From: Gammaproteobacteria bacterium
Lineage (GTDB): Bacteria > Pseudomonadota > Gammaproteobacteria > Pseudomonadales > Azotimanducaceae
DNA length: 64,000 nucleotides
Assembly: GCA_009846005.1 (NCBI GenBank)
Contig: VXYL01000016.1
Location: forward strand, 194,131-258,130
Direction: 5' to 3'
The notes beneath the pieces are model-generated. The model was given only the letters and a program-made list of their open reading frames with translations. It was not told where the DNA came from and made no database searches. The stretch's first letter is position 1. Every line of letters begins with the position of its first letter. Of the stretch, positions 25,863 to 35,092 are shown piece by piece. Position numbers and translations under genes: made by a program.

Positions 25863-27005
25863 ATGCGACGGCAACGCATCCTGGGTGCTTTGAAGGCGTT
25901 CGCATCGGTCGTTGCCTCGTCCTACATCTCGCGCCGGATCGCGCTCATTTTGCCGACCCTCGTCGGCATCCTGCTGGTCAACTTCGTCATCATCCAGGTA
26001 GCCCCGGGCGGTCCGGTGGATCAGGCCATCGCCCGGCTGCAGGGAGAGGGCGTCGCGGCGACCGCCGCGATCGGCGGTGGCGGTGACGGCGGTCCCGCCG
26101 CCTTAGATCCCAGTACGCCGAGCAGCTACGAGTTCGCGAGGGGGATCGATCCGGACCTCATTGAGGAACTCGAACGCCAGTTCGGCTTCGACAAGCCGGC
26201 GCACGTGCGCTTCTTCAAGATGCTTGGCGACTACTTCACCTTCGACTTCGGGACGAGCTTCTACCAGGACGTCGCCGTGGTCGACCTCGTGATCGAACGG
26301 CTTCCGGTGTCCCTGTCGCTCGGCGGCGCGACGCTCCTGATCGTGTACCTGGTGTCGTTGCCGCTCGGAATCGGCAAGGCGATCCGCGACGGCACGTCGT
26401 TCGACGTCGCCACCAGCGTGTTGATTCTGATCGCCTATGCCATTCCGGGCTTCGTGCTCGCCATGCTGCTGATCATCCTGTTCTGCGGCGGCGAGTACCT
26501 GGACTGGTTTCCGTTGCGGGGCCTGACATCGGAGGACTACGCCGCACTCGGCCTCTGGGAGCGCCTCAAGGACCGGGCGTGGCATCTCGCCATGCCCGTC
26601 GCGGCGATGGCGGCTGGCAGCTTCGCGACCTTGACGATGCTGACCAAGAACTCCTTCCTCGATGAGATCGGCAAGCAGTACGTGCTCACCGCCAAGGCCA
26701 AGGGCTTGACCCCGCGTCGCGTGCTCTACGGGCACGTATTCCGCAACGCGATGCTGATCGTCATCGCGGGATTCCCGGCGGCCCTGCTCGGCATCCTGTT
26801 CACGGGCGTAATCCTGATCGAGGTGATCTTCTCGCTGAACGGCATCGGACTACTTGGGTTCGAAGCCATCGTGACGCGGGACTATCCCATCGTCTTCGGC
26901 ACGCTGTTCATGTTCACGCTGCTCGGACTCGTGACGCAGTTGATCGCCGACATCACCTACACGCTGGTCGATCCCCGGATCGACTTCGAAACCCGGGGGA
27001 CGTGA
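25863..27005 (+). CDS. yejB: YejB-like ABC transporter permease
   Basis: The 380-residue inner-membrane permease begins with a membrane helix (RRIALILPTLVGILLVNFVI). A periplasmic insertion with Gly/Ala-rich sequence follows (about 60-100). The DppB-type permease core carries the EAA-loop ending in ...GKQYVLTAKAKGLTPRRVLY then GHVFRNAMLIVIAGFPAALL. The length and the extra N-terminal periplasmic part suit YejB. It starts 7 bases after the binding-protein stop and overlaps the next permease start. Confidence 0.9.
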   Translation: MRRQRILGALKAFASVVASSYISRRIALILPTLVGILLVNFVIIQVAPGGPVDQAIARLQGEGVAATAAIGGGGDGGPAALDPSTPSSYEFARGIDPDLIEELERQFGFDKPAHVRFFKMLGDYFTFDFGTSFYQDVAVVDLVIERLPVSLSLGGATLLIVYLVSLPLGIGKAIRDGTSFDVATSVLILIAYAIPGFVLAMLLIILFCGGEYLDWFPLRGLTSEDYAALGLWERLKDRAWHLAMPVAAMAAGSFATLTMLTKNSFLDEIGKQYVLTAKAKGLTPRRVLYGHVFRNAMLIVIAGFPAALLGILFTGVILIEVIFSLNGIGLLGFEAIVTRDYPIVFGTLFMFTLLGLVTQLIADITYTLVDPRIDFETRGT

Positions 27006-28063
27006 GCGTGACGTTCAGTCCGCTCACGCGACGCCGGTGGGCCAATTTCCGGTCCAACAAGCGGGGCTACTGGTCGCTGTGCCTTTTTCTGGGGCTGTTC
27101 ACGGTAACGCTCTTCGCCGAACTCATCGCCAACGACAAACCCTTGGTGATCCGGTTCGAGGACCGGTTCTACTTCCCGTTGTTCGAGACCTACGCCGAGA
27201 CCGAGTTCGGCGGCGTGTTCGAGGTCGAGGCGGACTACCGCGAACGCGTCGTCCAGGATCTCATCGCCGATGCGGGCGGTTGGATGATCTGGCCGCCGGT
27301 GCGTTTCAGCTACGACACCATCGACTACGATCTGCCCGGTGCGGCACCGTATCCACCGTCACGGGAGCACTGGCTCGGCACGGACACGGTCGGCAAGGAC
27401 GTGCTGGCTTCGCTCATCTACGGGGTGCGGCTGTCGTTTCTGTTCGGGCTTGTCCTGACGTTTTTCTGCTCGGTCATCGGTGTGTGTGTGGGCGGCTTCC
27501 AAGGATATTTCGGTGGCAAGATCGATCTATTCGGTCAGCGCTTCGTCGAGATCTGGGCAGGACTGCCGACGCTGTTCATCCTGATCATCCTGGCGAGCAT
27601 CGTGGAGTCGAACGTGTTCTGGCTGCTTGGCCTCTTGGTCGCGTTCGGCTGGATGTCGCTGGTCGGCGTGGTTCGCGCGGAGTTCCTGCGCGCGAGGAAC
27701 TTCGAGTACATCGAGGCCGCCCGCTCCCTGGGTGTCGGTGATGCCACGATCATGCGAAAGCACGTGCTGCCCAACGCGATGGTGGCGACGATCACGTTCC
27801 TGCCGTTCATCCTCACCGGATCGATCACGGTGCTCACGTCGCTCGACTTCCTGGGCTTCGGATTGCCAGCGGACTCGCCGTCGTTGGGCCGTTTGCTGGC
27901 CCAGGGCCGCGCCAACAGCATCCACGCCCCTTGGCTGGGTCTCACCACCTTCCTAACCGTCGCGACCATGCTGACGCTTTTGATCTTCGCGGGCGAAGCC
28001 TTTCGCGATGCGTTCGACCCACGCAAGGATCCGGCTTCGGGGCCGATGCAGCGGCACTTCTGA
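27002..28063 (+). CDS. yejE: YejE-like ABC transporter permease
   Basis: The 353-residue permease has an N-terminal cytoplasmic stretch RRRWANFRSNKRGYWSLCLF and a first helix followed by a large periplasmic loop (FEDRFYFPLFETYAETEFGG) that is characteristic of YejE. The C-terminal transport core has the EAA loop YIEAARSLGVGDATIMRKHV then LPNAMVATITFLPFILTGSI. GTG 27002 overlaps the YejB stop; GTG 27008 is an alternative. The ATP-binding partner YejF is not encoded next to it. Confidence 0.9.
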   Translation: MSVTFSPLTRRRWANFRSNKRGYWSLCLFLGLFTVTLFAELIANDKPLVIRFEDRFYFPLFETYAETEFGGVFEVEADYRERVVQDLIADAGGWMIWPPVRFSYDTIDYDLPGAAPYPPSREHWLGTDTVGKDVLASLIYGVRLSFLFGLVLTFFCSVIGVCVGGFQGYFGGKIDLFGQRFVEIWAGLPTLFILIILASIVESNVFWLLGLLVAFGWMSLVGVVRAEFLRARNFEYIEAARSLGVGDATIMRKHVLPNAMVATITFLPFILTGSITVLTSLDFLGFGLPADSPSLGRLLAQGRANSIHAPWLGLTTFLTVATMLTLLIFAGEAFRDAFDPRKDPASGPMQRHF

Positions 28064-28072
28064 TTGGTGGAT

Positions 28073-28152
28073 CGTAGGGGCGACCCTTGTGGTCGCCCGT
28101 GCCAGATGCGTGGGCTTCCTAAAAACGGGACGGGACAAGCCCGTCCCCTACG
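28073..28152. repeat. REPIN: two inverted GTAG-hairpin units (locus R4)
   Basis: Unit 1 (28073-28098) is CGTAG, stem GGGCGACC, loop CTTGT, stem GGTCGCCC. Unit 2 (28127-28152, inverted) is GGGACGGG, loop ACAAG, CCCGTCCC, CTACG. The pair lies between yejE and the acyl-CoA dehydrogenase gene. Confidence 0.93.
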
Positions 28153-28239
28153 ATCGCGTTCACATTGAACACGTGCTGCGGCACTTTCGTGCGGGAAGGG
28201 CTTCGCGTAGCGTTGCCGGTTCTGTTGCGGGGGATTCAA

Positions 28240-29439
28240 ATGAACGACGCCAACCACTACGGCTTCGCGCTGCCTGACGAATTGATCATGCTGCGCGACC
28301 AGGTGCGCCGCTTCATGCGCGAGGAGGTCAAGCCCATCGAGGACCGGCTGCCCCACGACGCCACCGGGTGCGCGCCGGAGGACCGTGCCCGGCTGCGGGC
28401 CACGGCCGAGGCCATGGGCATGACGCGGCTGACCGTGCCGGAGGAATACGGCGGCAACCAGGTGAGTGCCCTGGCCCGGGCGATCGTCGCCGAGGAGTCC
28501 GCCAAGTGCCGCCTGGGCGCCTATGCACCGGCGCTCGGCGCGTTCGCGGGTGGCCCGCCGGTGGTGATCTGGGGCGGCACGCCGGCGCAGATCGAGAAGT
28601 ACGGCATGCCCTGTGTGGACGGCAACAAGCGTGCCTTCGTTGCCATCACGGAGCCCACCGGCGGCTCGGATCCGCGCAACAACATCGAAACCCGGGCGGT
28701 TTTCGAAGGCGGCAAGTGGCGCTTGACGGGCCGCAAGATGTGGATCACCGCGGCCAAGGGTGCCGACTACGGGATCATCTTCGCCCGTACCCGGGACGGC
28801 ACGGCGGATGCGCCGCCGGAAATCACCGCGTTCATCGTGGAGCCGACCTTCCCGGGAGTCGAATTCAACGAAATCAAGGTGATACGAGCGTTATCTCCCT
28901 ACGAGATCGTCCTTGACGACTGTGAAGTTCCTGAAGAGAACGTGTTGGGGGAGGTTGGCCGGGGTTTCGGCATCGCCCAGAACTGGCTCGTGGACGCCCG
29001 CATTCCTTATGCTGCGGGCTGCATCGGCATCGCTCAGGAAGCCCTCGACATGGCCTGCGGGTGGGTCAAGCAGCGGCCCGTGCGGGGCGGGCGGCTGGCG
29101 GACAAGCAGGCCATCCAGTGGATGATCGCCGACTCCGAAGTGGAGTTGCGTGCGGCGCGGTTCCTGATCTACGACGCCGCGTCGAAGGTGGATGCCGGGG
29201 AACCCGGCAAGGTCGATGCGTCGGTGTGCAAGCTCTACGGCACGGAAACGGCGGGTCGGGTCGTCGACCGGTCGATGCAGATGTTCGGCGGCATGGGCAT
29301 GGCCAAGGAGATGCCGCTGGAACGCTGGTATAGGGAGTTGCGCGTCAAGCGGATCGGCGAAGGACCGTCCGAGGTGCACCGGGTGGTGATCGCCCGGGAC
29401 AAGCTGCGCAGGACCGACGGCGGGATGTACTTCTCGTAG
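28240..29439 (+). CDS. Acyl-CoA dehydrogenase
   Basis: The 399-residue flavoenzyme has the acyl-CoA dehydrogenase fold. An N-terminal helical domain (LPDELIMLRDQVRRFMREEV) leads to a middle beta domain with the FAD/substrate motif AFVAITEPTGGSDPRNNIET and KMWITAAKGADYGIIFARTR. The C-terminal helical domain contains MQMFGGMGMAKEMPLERWYR and the conserved RIGEGPSEVHRVVIARDKL. ATG 28240 is chosen because GGGGGA precedes it; the open frame from 28165 is repeat-adjacent. The stop TAG lies in a REP head. It oxidises an acyl-CoA at the alpha-beta bond, consistent with the enoyl-CoA hydratases at 35-36.6 kb. Confidence 0.92.
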   Translation: MNDANHYGFALPDELIMLRDQVRRFMREEVKPIEDRLPHDATGCAPEDRARLRATAEAMGMTRLTVPEEYGGNQVSALARAIVAEESAKCRLGAYAPALGAFAGGPPVVIWGGTPAQIEKYGMPCVDGNKRAFVAITEPTGGSDPRNNIETRAVFEGGKWRLTGRKMWITAAKGADYGIIFARTRDGTADAPPEITAFIVEPTFPGVEFNEIKVIRALSPYEIVLDDCEVPEENVLGEVGRGFGIAQNWLVDARIPYAAGCIGIAQEALDMACGWVKQRPVRGGRLADKQAIQWMIADSEVELRAARFLIYDAASKVDAGEPGKVDASVCKLYGTETAGRVVDRSMQMFGGMGMAKEMPLERWYRELRVKRIGEGPSEVHRVVIARDKLRRTDGGMYFS

Positions 29440-29674
29440 GGGGGCGACCCTATCGCGCCCGCCAGGGCGCGCGGTCGCCCGCAGCGCTCCACAGCGGGAC
29501 GGGACAACGCCGCCAGACCGCTCGAACGCGCCCGCAGGGCGCGCACTCTCGAACGCGCCCGCAGGGCGCGCACTCGCCCGTCTGGCCCCAGCCCCCACCG
29601 CCCGAGGATTCCGCGCCCTGCAACGGCACTTCGTGCCATCGCGGCGGCGCAGATTCCTCGGCCCGTCCCCTACG
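29436..29674. repeat. Degenerate, expanded REPIN between convergent genes (locus R5)
   Basis: The left end CGTAGGGG (29436-29443) overlaps the dehydrogenase stop, and the right end CCCGTCCCCTACG is at about 29662-29674. Between them lie imperfect GC-rich palindromes and two perfect 27-bp tandem copies (29521-29547 and 29548-29574; each begins CTCGAACGCG and ends GCGCGCACT). No gene was seen in this 252-base gap. Confidence 0.8.
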
Positions 29675-29691
29675 TCACTCGCGGCCGGGGG

Positions 29692-32600
29692 TTACGGTGC
29701 GCCGGGGAACATGCCCGGCTGCTTTCGCGGATCGCCGCACTCGGTGCCCTCGTAGAGGCCGATGTTGTCCATCTGCACGTCGTAGGCACTTTGGCCGAAG
29801 TCGAAGGCGACCCGACCCCGTAGGTCGGTCTCGGCGATCGTGAAGGTGTGGCTGAACTGCTGGTAGGTTGACGTCAGGTCCTCTTCGAACTGGCCGCCGC
29901 TGGTGTTCCGCCAGTTGTCCATGTTCGTGTCCATGTAGGCCCTGATCGGCCGGGTTTGGTCATCGCGAAGCTGGCTGGACTTGGCGTCGTAGCACAACGT
30001 GTAGGTCTGCCCGCCGACAACGGGCACGGCGTGGCTGATCTGGGAGTGCCACCGATCGGAGGAGGCTCTGGTAAGCGAGATGCTCATTTCTCCGCCGCCC
30101 CAGTCGACGTTCCTGACGATTCCGTTGACGTTGACGAAGTTCCAGTTGTGGCGGTCGAACCGGATGCGGTTGAACTCGCCGCCGCTGCTGATCAGGTTCC
30201 GGTTGCCCGCCGACGGCATCGTCTCCAGATCCTCGTGGAAGAACATCATGTCGTTGCTGAACAACCCCTGCGGGTTCTGGATCTGCACGAAGTGCAAGCC
30301 GCCGGGCGGCGCTTGATCCAGTTCGATGATCGCGACTTCGCCGGAGCAGTGCGGCAGCGTCCCGTGTTCGCATTCGACGTTGCCATCGATGCGCCGACCG
30401 TTTAGGTGGAGCGACGCGCCCGCTTGGACATGCCTGGCGTTGATTCGCAGTTTCCTGTCGTCGTCCAGGAAGGCGAGATGGACGTTTCGGGATTGCCGGT
30501 GGATCGGCGCCACGGGCCACAGCGCTGGCTGCATGTGCTTGTCGATGTTGGCACCGCTCCGGCCGGTGAGGGTCAGGACAAGCTCGCCGTCGCTGGCCAA
30601 GTGGAGCAATTCGGAACGGTCGTACGACTCGCTGCCATCATGGGTCCGGTAGACCCCGTCGCTGAATTCGAGGGCCACGCCGGTCGCTCCGTCGTTCGAC
30701 ATCAAGACGCCTTCGCCCTGGAGGATGATTCCGCCTTCCTTGCCGGATACTTCCAACGCGTCAAGCAGGTCTTCGGTCAGCGGCCTGCGTGCGGTGTCCT
30801 CGTTCAAGGTCACCTGCCGTGCGAAACTCCCGGAGAAGCCCGTGTTGTTCTGCAGGACCATCTGCCAGACCTCCGGCGACGCGCCGCCGAGGTCCCAGAT
30901 GTCCTCCTCTTCGAAGTAGAAGCGCTCGTTGAACTCGGATTGTGGCTCGGCGCCGCTGCGGCGGAACGCGAGATACATCAGGTCGATGACGTTGGTCCGA
31001 GCCTGCGGGGTGATCTGGAAGCGGTCGTAGGCGCCCCGCCACGTCGGCGCGTCCATGCCGGTGCCCGGCGTGTTGGGCGTCACTAGGAACGGCATGCGGT
31101 GGCAGTCGCCGCAGGTCTGGGCGCCGGTGCCTTGGCCGGAGTCGATGATGAAGCTGAACTCGAAGATGCCGTCGCGGCCCATCTGCGTCAGTTCGTTGTC
31201 GAAGGGTCGTTTTTGGGCAGGCGGAAACGGCACGCTCAGGAGGTATGTAGCTAGGGCGTCCCGGTCGCCCGCATCCAGCAGCCCCGCCTTGCCTTCGTCG
31301 TTGGTGTGCGGGCATGCGCCCGAACTCACGTCGCACATCGTCGTCGCCAGCGAGCCGTCTACCAGGACACGCGTGCAACTTTGTGGATCATCCTCGCTGC
31401 AATTGGGTTCGACCGGCGCGTCGATGGACGCGGTGTTGATACCGCCGTAGGGATCGCCCGGGATGCCGTCCCAATGGTATGGCTGGGTGTCGCGCAACCC
31501 CTTGGCGGGCATGGTGAGTCGGGGCGGTACCTGGTCCATGCAGCCCTGCTGACCCTCGCAGGGCGGGGTCTGGAGAATCCAGATCAACTGGTCGGTGTGG
31601 TTGTCGGGATGGCAGGACTCGCAGGAAAACGTTCCGGTACTGGATGCATGGGCGTCGTTGAATGCCATCCGGCCCTGCTTGACGACGGGATGGGTGGGAT
31701 CCTCGAGTGGAATCGTCTCCGCGACCGTGGGTGCCGTGAGCGAAGAGAGATCCACCGCGGACACCGAGTTGGCCACGGCATTGAGAACCCAGGCACCGAT
31801 GGGCTCGCCCTCGGGGCCGGAAACCACCGCGACGCCTCGGGGTGCGTTCTCGACGTCCACGCTTCCCAGTACTTCGCCGCTCGTCGCATCGACGGTGAAG
31901 AGCTTGTCCGAACCGGCGGCGGTAACCACCAGCGTCGAGTCGTCCGGGCTGATCTGGATGCCGAACGGCGTCGCGAGGGCGTCTTCGGGTTCGGGATGGT
32001 CAGGCGGCACGGGTTCGAGATCGAAGCGGACCGGCGCCCCGCAACCGGATTCATCGCCGCAGTCGATGCGGGTTACCTGGTTGAGGAAGGCGCGGTTCTC
32101 CATCTCGGCCATGCCGTGACCTTGGGTGCCGGCGAGTCCGTTGGCGGTGTTCCGTGCGTCGGTCTGGGCGACGTAGACCCGGCCGCTGCCGTCGACGGTA
32201 ATGCCGTAGAGCAGCGTCCCGACACCTTCCACGACCGCTACGAGTTCGTCCGTCGTGGTGTCGAACACGAACAGGTCGCGGTCGGGCACATCGTCGTCCT
32301 CGGTGATGTCGGCGTCGTAGTTGAGAGACAGGACGTTGTTATTGGAGAAGACGTGCTCGACGGCGTCGAAAGTACAGCCGTCCTGGCCGATCTCGGTGCT
32401 GAAGCATCCGGATAGCTGGCTCTTGTTGCCGGACTCGAACGCGACGACGTAGAGCCGCTCTCCCTGCACCGCGATCGCGCGCGGATCCTGGGACGAAATC
32501 CCGAGGCGTTCGCCGACGCTGCGGGTGGCGACGTTGACCACGGCGATCTCGTTGGCGGGTCCGAGCGCCACGTACGCCTTCTCGTTGCTGGCGAAGGCGA

Positions 32601-34806
32601 TACCCACCGGCTCGTCGAAATCGGTCGAGAAGTTCACGGCGTCGACGGCCTGCACGGTGGCGACCACGTTCTGGAATGTCGGGCTCGCGGGGTCGGTGTC
32701 GATCACGCTGACGGTGTCCGAGATGTGGTTGGCGACCCAGACCTCAAGACCGTCCGGTCGGGGAACGACGCTGACCGGATCGATGCCCACGTTGATGCGG
32801 TTGACGATGGTGCGCGTTCGCGCATCGATCACGTCGACCGTGTCGCTCGGCGTGTTAGTCACGTAGACGAAATCGCCCACCGCGGCGATGGGCTTGGAGT
32901 GGGGGCTTGCGAAGACGGGGTGGCCGATGCCTTCGGGAATGGGGGATTGAACGACGTCAAGGGGACCTGCGGCGCGGCGCAGTTCGCCCTGGAGAAGGAC
33001 CAGGAAGCGCTCGAGTGTCCTGTAGGTTTCGGAATCGCGCTCGATGCGGATGCCTCCGCCGTGCCCGCTTACGTTGTTGATCTTGTCGAGGATGTACCGC
33101 CGGTCCACATCGCCGAGGAGATTCCGGAACTGGGCCAGGTTTCGCTCGACGTGATCGGCGTTCGACGAGTCTACGAACACCAGCCGCGTGTGGCCGGACC
33201 GGCCACCCTCCGTGTGGCAACCGATGCAGTTTTCCTGCACTACGGTCTGCGACACGGACTCCGAGAACACATCTTCCGCGTTGTCCGGAAACTCCGCGCC
33301 GCGACCCGGTGCCGTCGACAGGTTGGTGAAATGGCCGGTTGGCGTCGCCAGCAGGCTCATGGCGATGATCGACTGCTCCGATTCGACGACCAGTTGCCAC
33401 TTGCCCCGACCGTCGCCAAGTCCCAAGTCCTCGAGTTCCTCGGCGTCCAGCGATCGGCTACCGCCGGGGGGCACGTCGATCTGAACCAGGTAGTCCGAAT
33501 ACTCGCCCGCATCGTCGATGCCGGTGATGTCGACGGACGCGGCGGCGGCGCTGGGGTTCAGGATCCGCAGCCAGCTCAACTGGTTCTTGTTGGTACCCGG
33601 GTTGAACACGGCCACCCGGTGTCGGTTGTCCGCCGTCGGCGCCGTATCGTGCATGGCGGTCAGGAATCCGTCTGGCGTGCGGACGTACGCCAACACCTGG
33701 ATATCGAGGTCGCTCGTGAGCTCTAGGCGCCAGTCGCCCTCGCCTTGTCCCGTGCCGGTGAGACCCTTGCCCGAGTGACCTTCCTCGAGGTCCTTCGAGT
33801 TGAAATGAAGGGTGTGGTTTGCCTCGATGGCGAGGCTCGCGGCCCCGTATTCCCTTCCGTCGTCGTCGAATGCCGCAATGGTGACCTCGCCGGACGCGTC
33901 GCCGCGGTTGATGACCCGCACGAATCCTTGCGGACCATCTGCCACGTTCGGCGGGAACATCGGCACGACATGCGTGGCCGAGTCGTTTGCGGGCGTCGTG
34001 GACAGGTTGGTCAGATGACCGGTGGGACTCTGCAGCAGGCTCATCGCGTGAATGGGCGCGTCGCTCGCGGCGAGAAGCTGCCACTTGCCGCTGCCGGACC
34101 CCATGGCGTCCGTCAAGCCGTCGGCGCCGTTCTCCAACTGCGCCGCCGAGTACGTTCTCGTGGCGCCCGCTGGCACGATTGCCTGTACGTCCGCCGATCG
34201 CGTGCCGGTGTCGTCGATGCCATGGACCGTCACCGTGGCGTCGGTGTCGCCGGGATTGATCAGGCGAAGCCGACTCACTTGGTTGGCGTTGCGGCCCGGA
34301 TTGAAGGTTGCCGCCCGGTGACCGTCGTCGGTCTGGGGCACCAGGTCATGCATCGCCGTGAGGAAGCCGTCCCCGGTACGAATGTAGGCCAGCACCTCGA
34401 TGTCTAGGTCACTGGTCACGTCCAACCGCCAATCGCCATGGCCGCTTCCCGTGTAACCGGTCAACCCCTTGCCCGGATTGCCTTCCTCCAAGTCATCCGA
34501 GTTGAAGTGAACCGTCTCGCCGGCGCCAATGGACAGCGCCAAGGGGCCGTGCACGTTGCCGTCGTCGTCGATGGCCTCGATGCTGACTTCGCCGGACTCG
34601 TCGCCGTGGTTGATGACGCGCACGAATCCCTGTCGAACCGTGTCGGATGCGGCGGGAAACAGCGGCACCAGGTGTTCCTGGGCGCCCGCCGACACGGCGG
34701 GCGACGCGGCAAGGATCGCTAGGCCGAACGGCATGCACGACCGAGCGATGCGTCGCCAAAGACCTGCGGATCGAGAATTCGATTCGGCTCTGGATCGACC
34801 AGTCAC
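29692..34806 (-). CDS. Giant exported haem / YVTN beta-propeller protein with tandem N-terminal modules
   Basis: The start is GTG 34806, four bases after a perfect AGGAGG, giving 1704 residues with a signal peptide (about 1-42, LAILAASPAVSAGAQ). Residues 43-275 and 279-501 are two copies of one module (QGFVRVIN..GDxSGEV, VHFNSDDLEEG, GDWRL, DLDIxVLAYxRT, DGFLTAMHD). A CxxCH site follows at about 527 (CIGCH). A YVTN-type beta-propeller lies at about 640-1040 (FVYVTNTPSDTVDVIDARTR, WVANHISDTVSVIDTD). Two more CxxCH sites, CESCH (about 1062) and CGDCH (about 1232), lie in a cytochrome-peroxidase-like part. The C-terminus (about 1560-1704) resembles a carbohydrate-binding jelly roll. It is probably periplasmic or surface exposed, with redox activity on an unknown substrate. 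Confidence 0.85.
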   Translation of the reverse strand: MTGRSRAESNSRSAGLWRRIARSCMPFGLAILAASPAVSAGAQEHLVPLFPAASDTVRQGFVRVINHGDESGEVSIEAIDDDGNVHGPLALSIGAGETVHFNSDDLEEGNPGKGLTGYTGSGHGDWRLDVTSDLDIEVLAYIRTGDGFLTAMHDLVPQTDDGHRAATFNPGRNANQVSRLRLINPGDTDATVTVHGIDDTGTRSADVQAIVPAGATRTYSAAQLENGADGLTDAMGSGSGKWQLLAASDAPIHAMSLLQSPTGHLTNLSTTPANDSATHVVPMFPPNVADGPQGFVRVINRGDASGEVTIAAFDDDGREYGAASLAIEANHTLHFNSKDLEEGHSGKGLTGTGQGEGDWRLELTSDLDIQVLAYVRTPDGFLTAMHDTAPTADNRHRVAVFNPGTNKNQLSWLRILNPSAAAASVDITGIDDAGEYSDYLVQIDVPPGGSRSLDAEELEDLGLGDGRGKWQLVVESEQSIIAMSLLATPTGHFTNLSTAPGRGAEFPDNAEDVFSESVSQTVVQENCIGCHTEGGRSGHTRLVFVDSSNADHVERNLAQFRNLLGDVDRRYILDKINNVSGHGGGIRIERDSETYRTLERFLVLLQGELRRAAGPLDVVQSPIPEGIGHPVFASPHSKPIAAVGDFVYVTNTPSDTVDVIDARTRTIVNRINVGIDPVSVVPRPDGLEVWVANHISDTVSVIDTDPASPTFQNVVATVQAVDAVNFSTDFDEPVGIAFASNEKAYVALGPANEIAVVNVATRSVGERLGISSQDPRAIAVQGERLYVVAFESGNKSQLSGCFSTEIGQDGCTFDAVEHVFSNNNVLSLNYDADITEDDDVPDRDLFVFDTTTDELVAVVEGVGTLLYGITVDGSGRVYVAQTDARNTANGLAGTQGHGMAEMENRAFLNQVTRIDCGDESGCGAPVRFDLEPVPPDHPEPEDALATPFGIQISPDDSTLVVTAAGSDKLFTVDATSGEVLGSVDVENAPRGVAVVSGPEGEPIGAWVLNAVANSVSAVDLSSLTAPTVAETIPLEDPTHPVVKQGRMAFNDAHASSTGTFSCESCHPDNHTDQLIWILQTPPCEGQQGCMDQVPPRLTMPAKGLRDTQPYHWDGIPGDPYGGINTASIDAPVEPNCSEDDPQSCTRVLVDGSLATTMCDVSSGACPHTNDEGKAGLLDAGDRDALATYLLSVPFPPAQKRPFDNELTQMGRDGIFEFSFIIDSGQGTGAQTCGDCHRMPFLVTPNTPGTGMDAPTWRGAYDRFQITPQARTNVIDLMYLAFRRSGAEPQSEFNERFYFEEEDIWDLGGASPEVWQMVLQNNTGFSGSFARQVTLNEDTARRPLTEDLLDALEVSGKEGGIILQGEGVLMSNDGATGVALEFSDGVYRTHDGSESYDRSELLHLASDGELVLTLTGRSGANIDKHMQPALWPVAPIHRQSRNVHLAFLDDDRKLRINARHVQAGASLHLNGRRIDGNVECEHGTLPHCSGEVAIIELDQAPPGGLHFVQIQNPQGLFSNDMMFFHEDLETMPSAGNRNLISSGGEFNRIRFDRHNWNFVNVNGIVRNVDWGGGEMSISLTRASSDRWHSQISHAVPVVGGQTYTLCYDAKSSQLRDDQTRPIRAYMDTNMDNWRNTSGGQFEEDLTSTYQQFSHTFTIAETDLRGRVAFDFGQSAYDVQMDNIGLYEGTECGDPRKQPGMFPGAP

Positions 34807-34975
34807 TGTCCCTCCTGGCGACCGCTGAACGGGCCGCATGAGACGGGGGGTCGCAGACTGTCGGCACCCCAACGGGCACCGCCGCCGCGGACCCGCCCCG
34901 CGCATCGGCTGCGCCATGTCAACCTTCGATTATTTCTCAACGCGGCGGAAAATCAAGCCCTCAGCGCGTCTGGGT

Positions 34976-35054
34976 CGTAGGGGCGACCCTCGTGGTCGCC
35001 CGCGCCGAATGTCCGTTGCCGCAGCAGCGGGACGGGACAAGCCCGTCCCCTACG
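34976..35054. repeat. REPIN: two inverted GTAG-hairpin units (locus R6)
   Basis: Unit 1 (34976-35001) is CGTAG, stem GGGCGACC, loop CTCGT, stem GGTCGCCC. Unit 2 (35029-35054, inverted) is GGGACGGG, loop ACAAG, CCCGTCCC, CTACG. It lies upstream of the giant haem protein gene and downstream of an enoyl-CoA hydratase gene; the rest of this 286-base gap shows no gene. Confidence 0.93.
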
Positions 35055-35092
35055 ATCCCGATTTGCAACGATTGCTCGATGAAGCTAGTTCG

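Noticed and set aside
29521..29574. Two 27-bp repeats as a CRISPR-like array
   Set aside because: Only two copies exist, with no spacer between them, and they lie inside a decayed REPIN.
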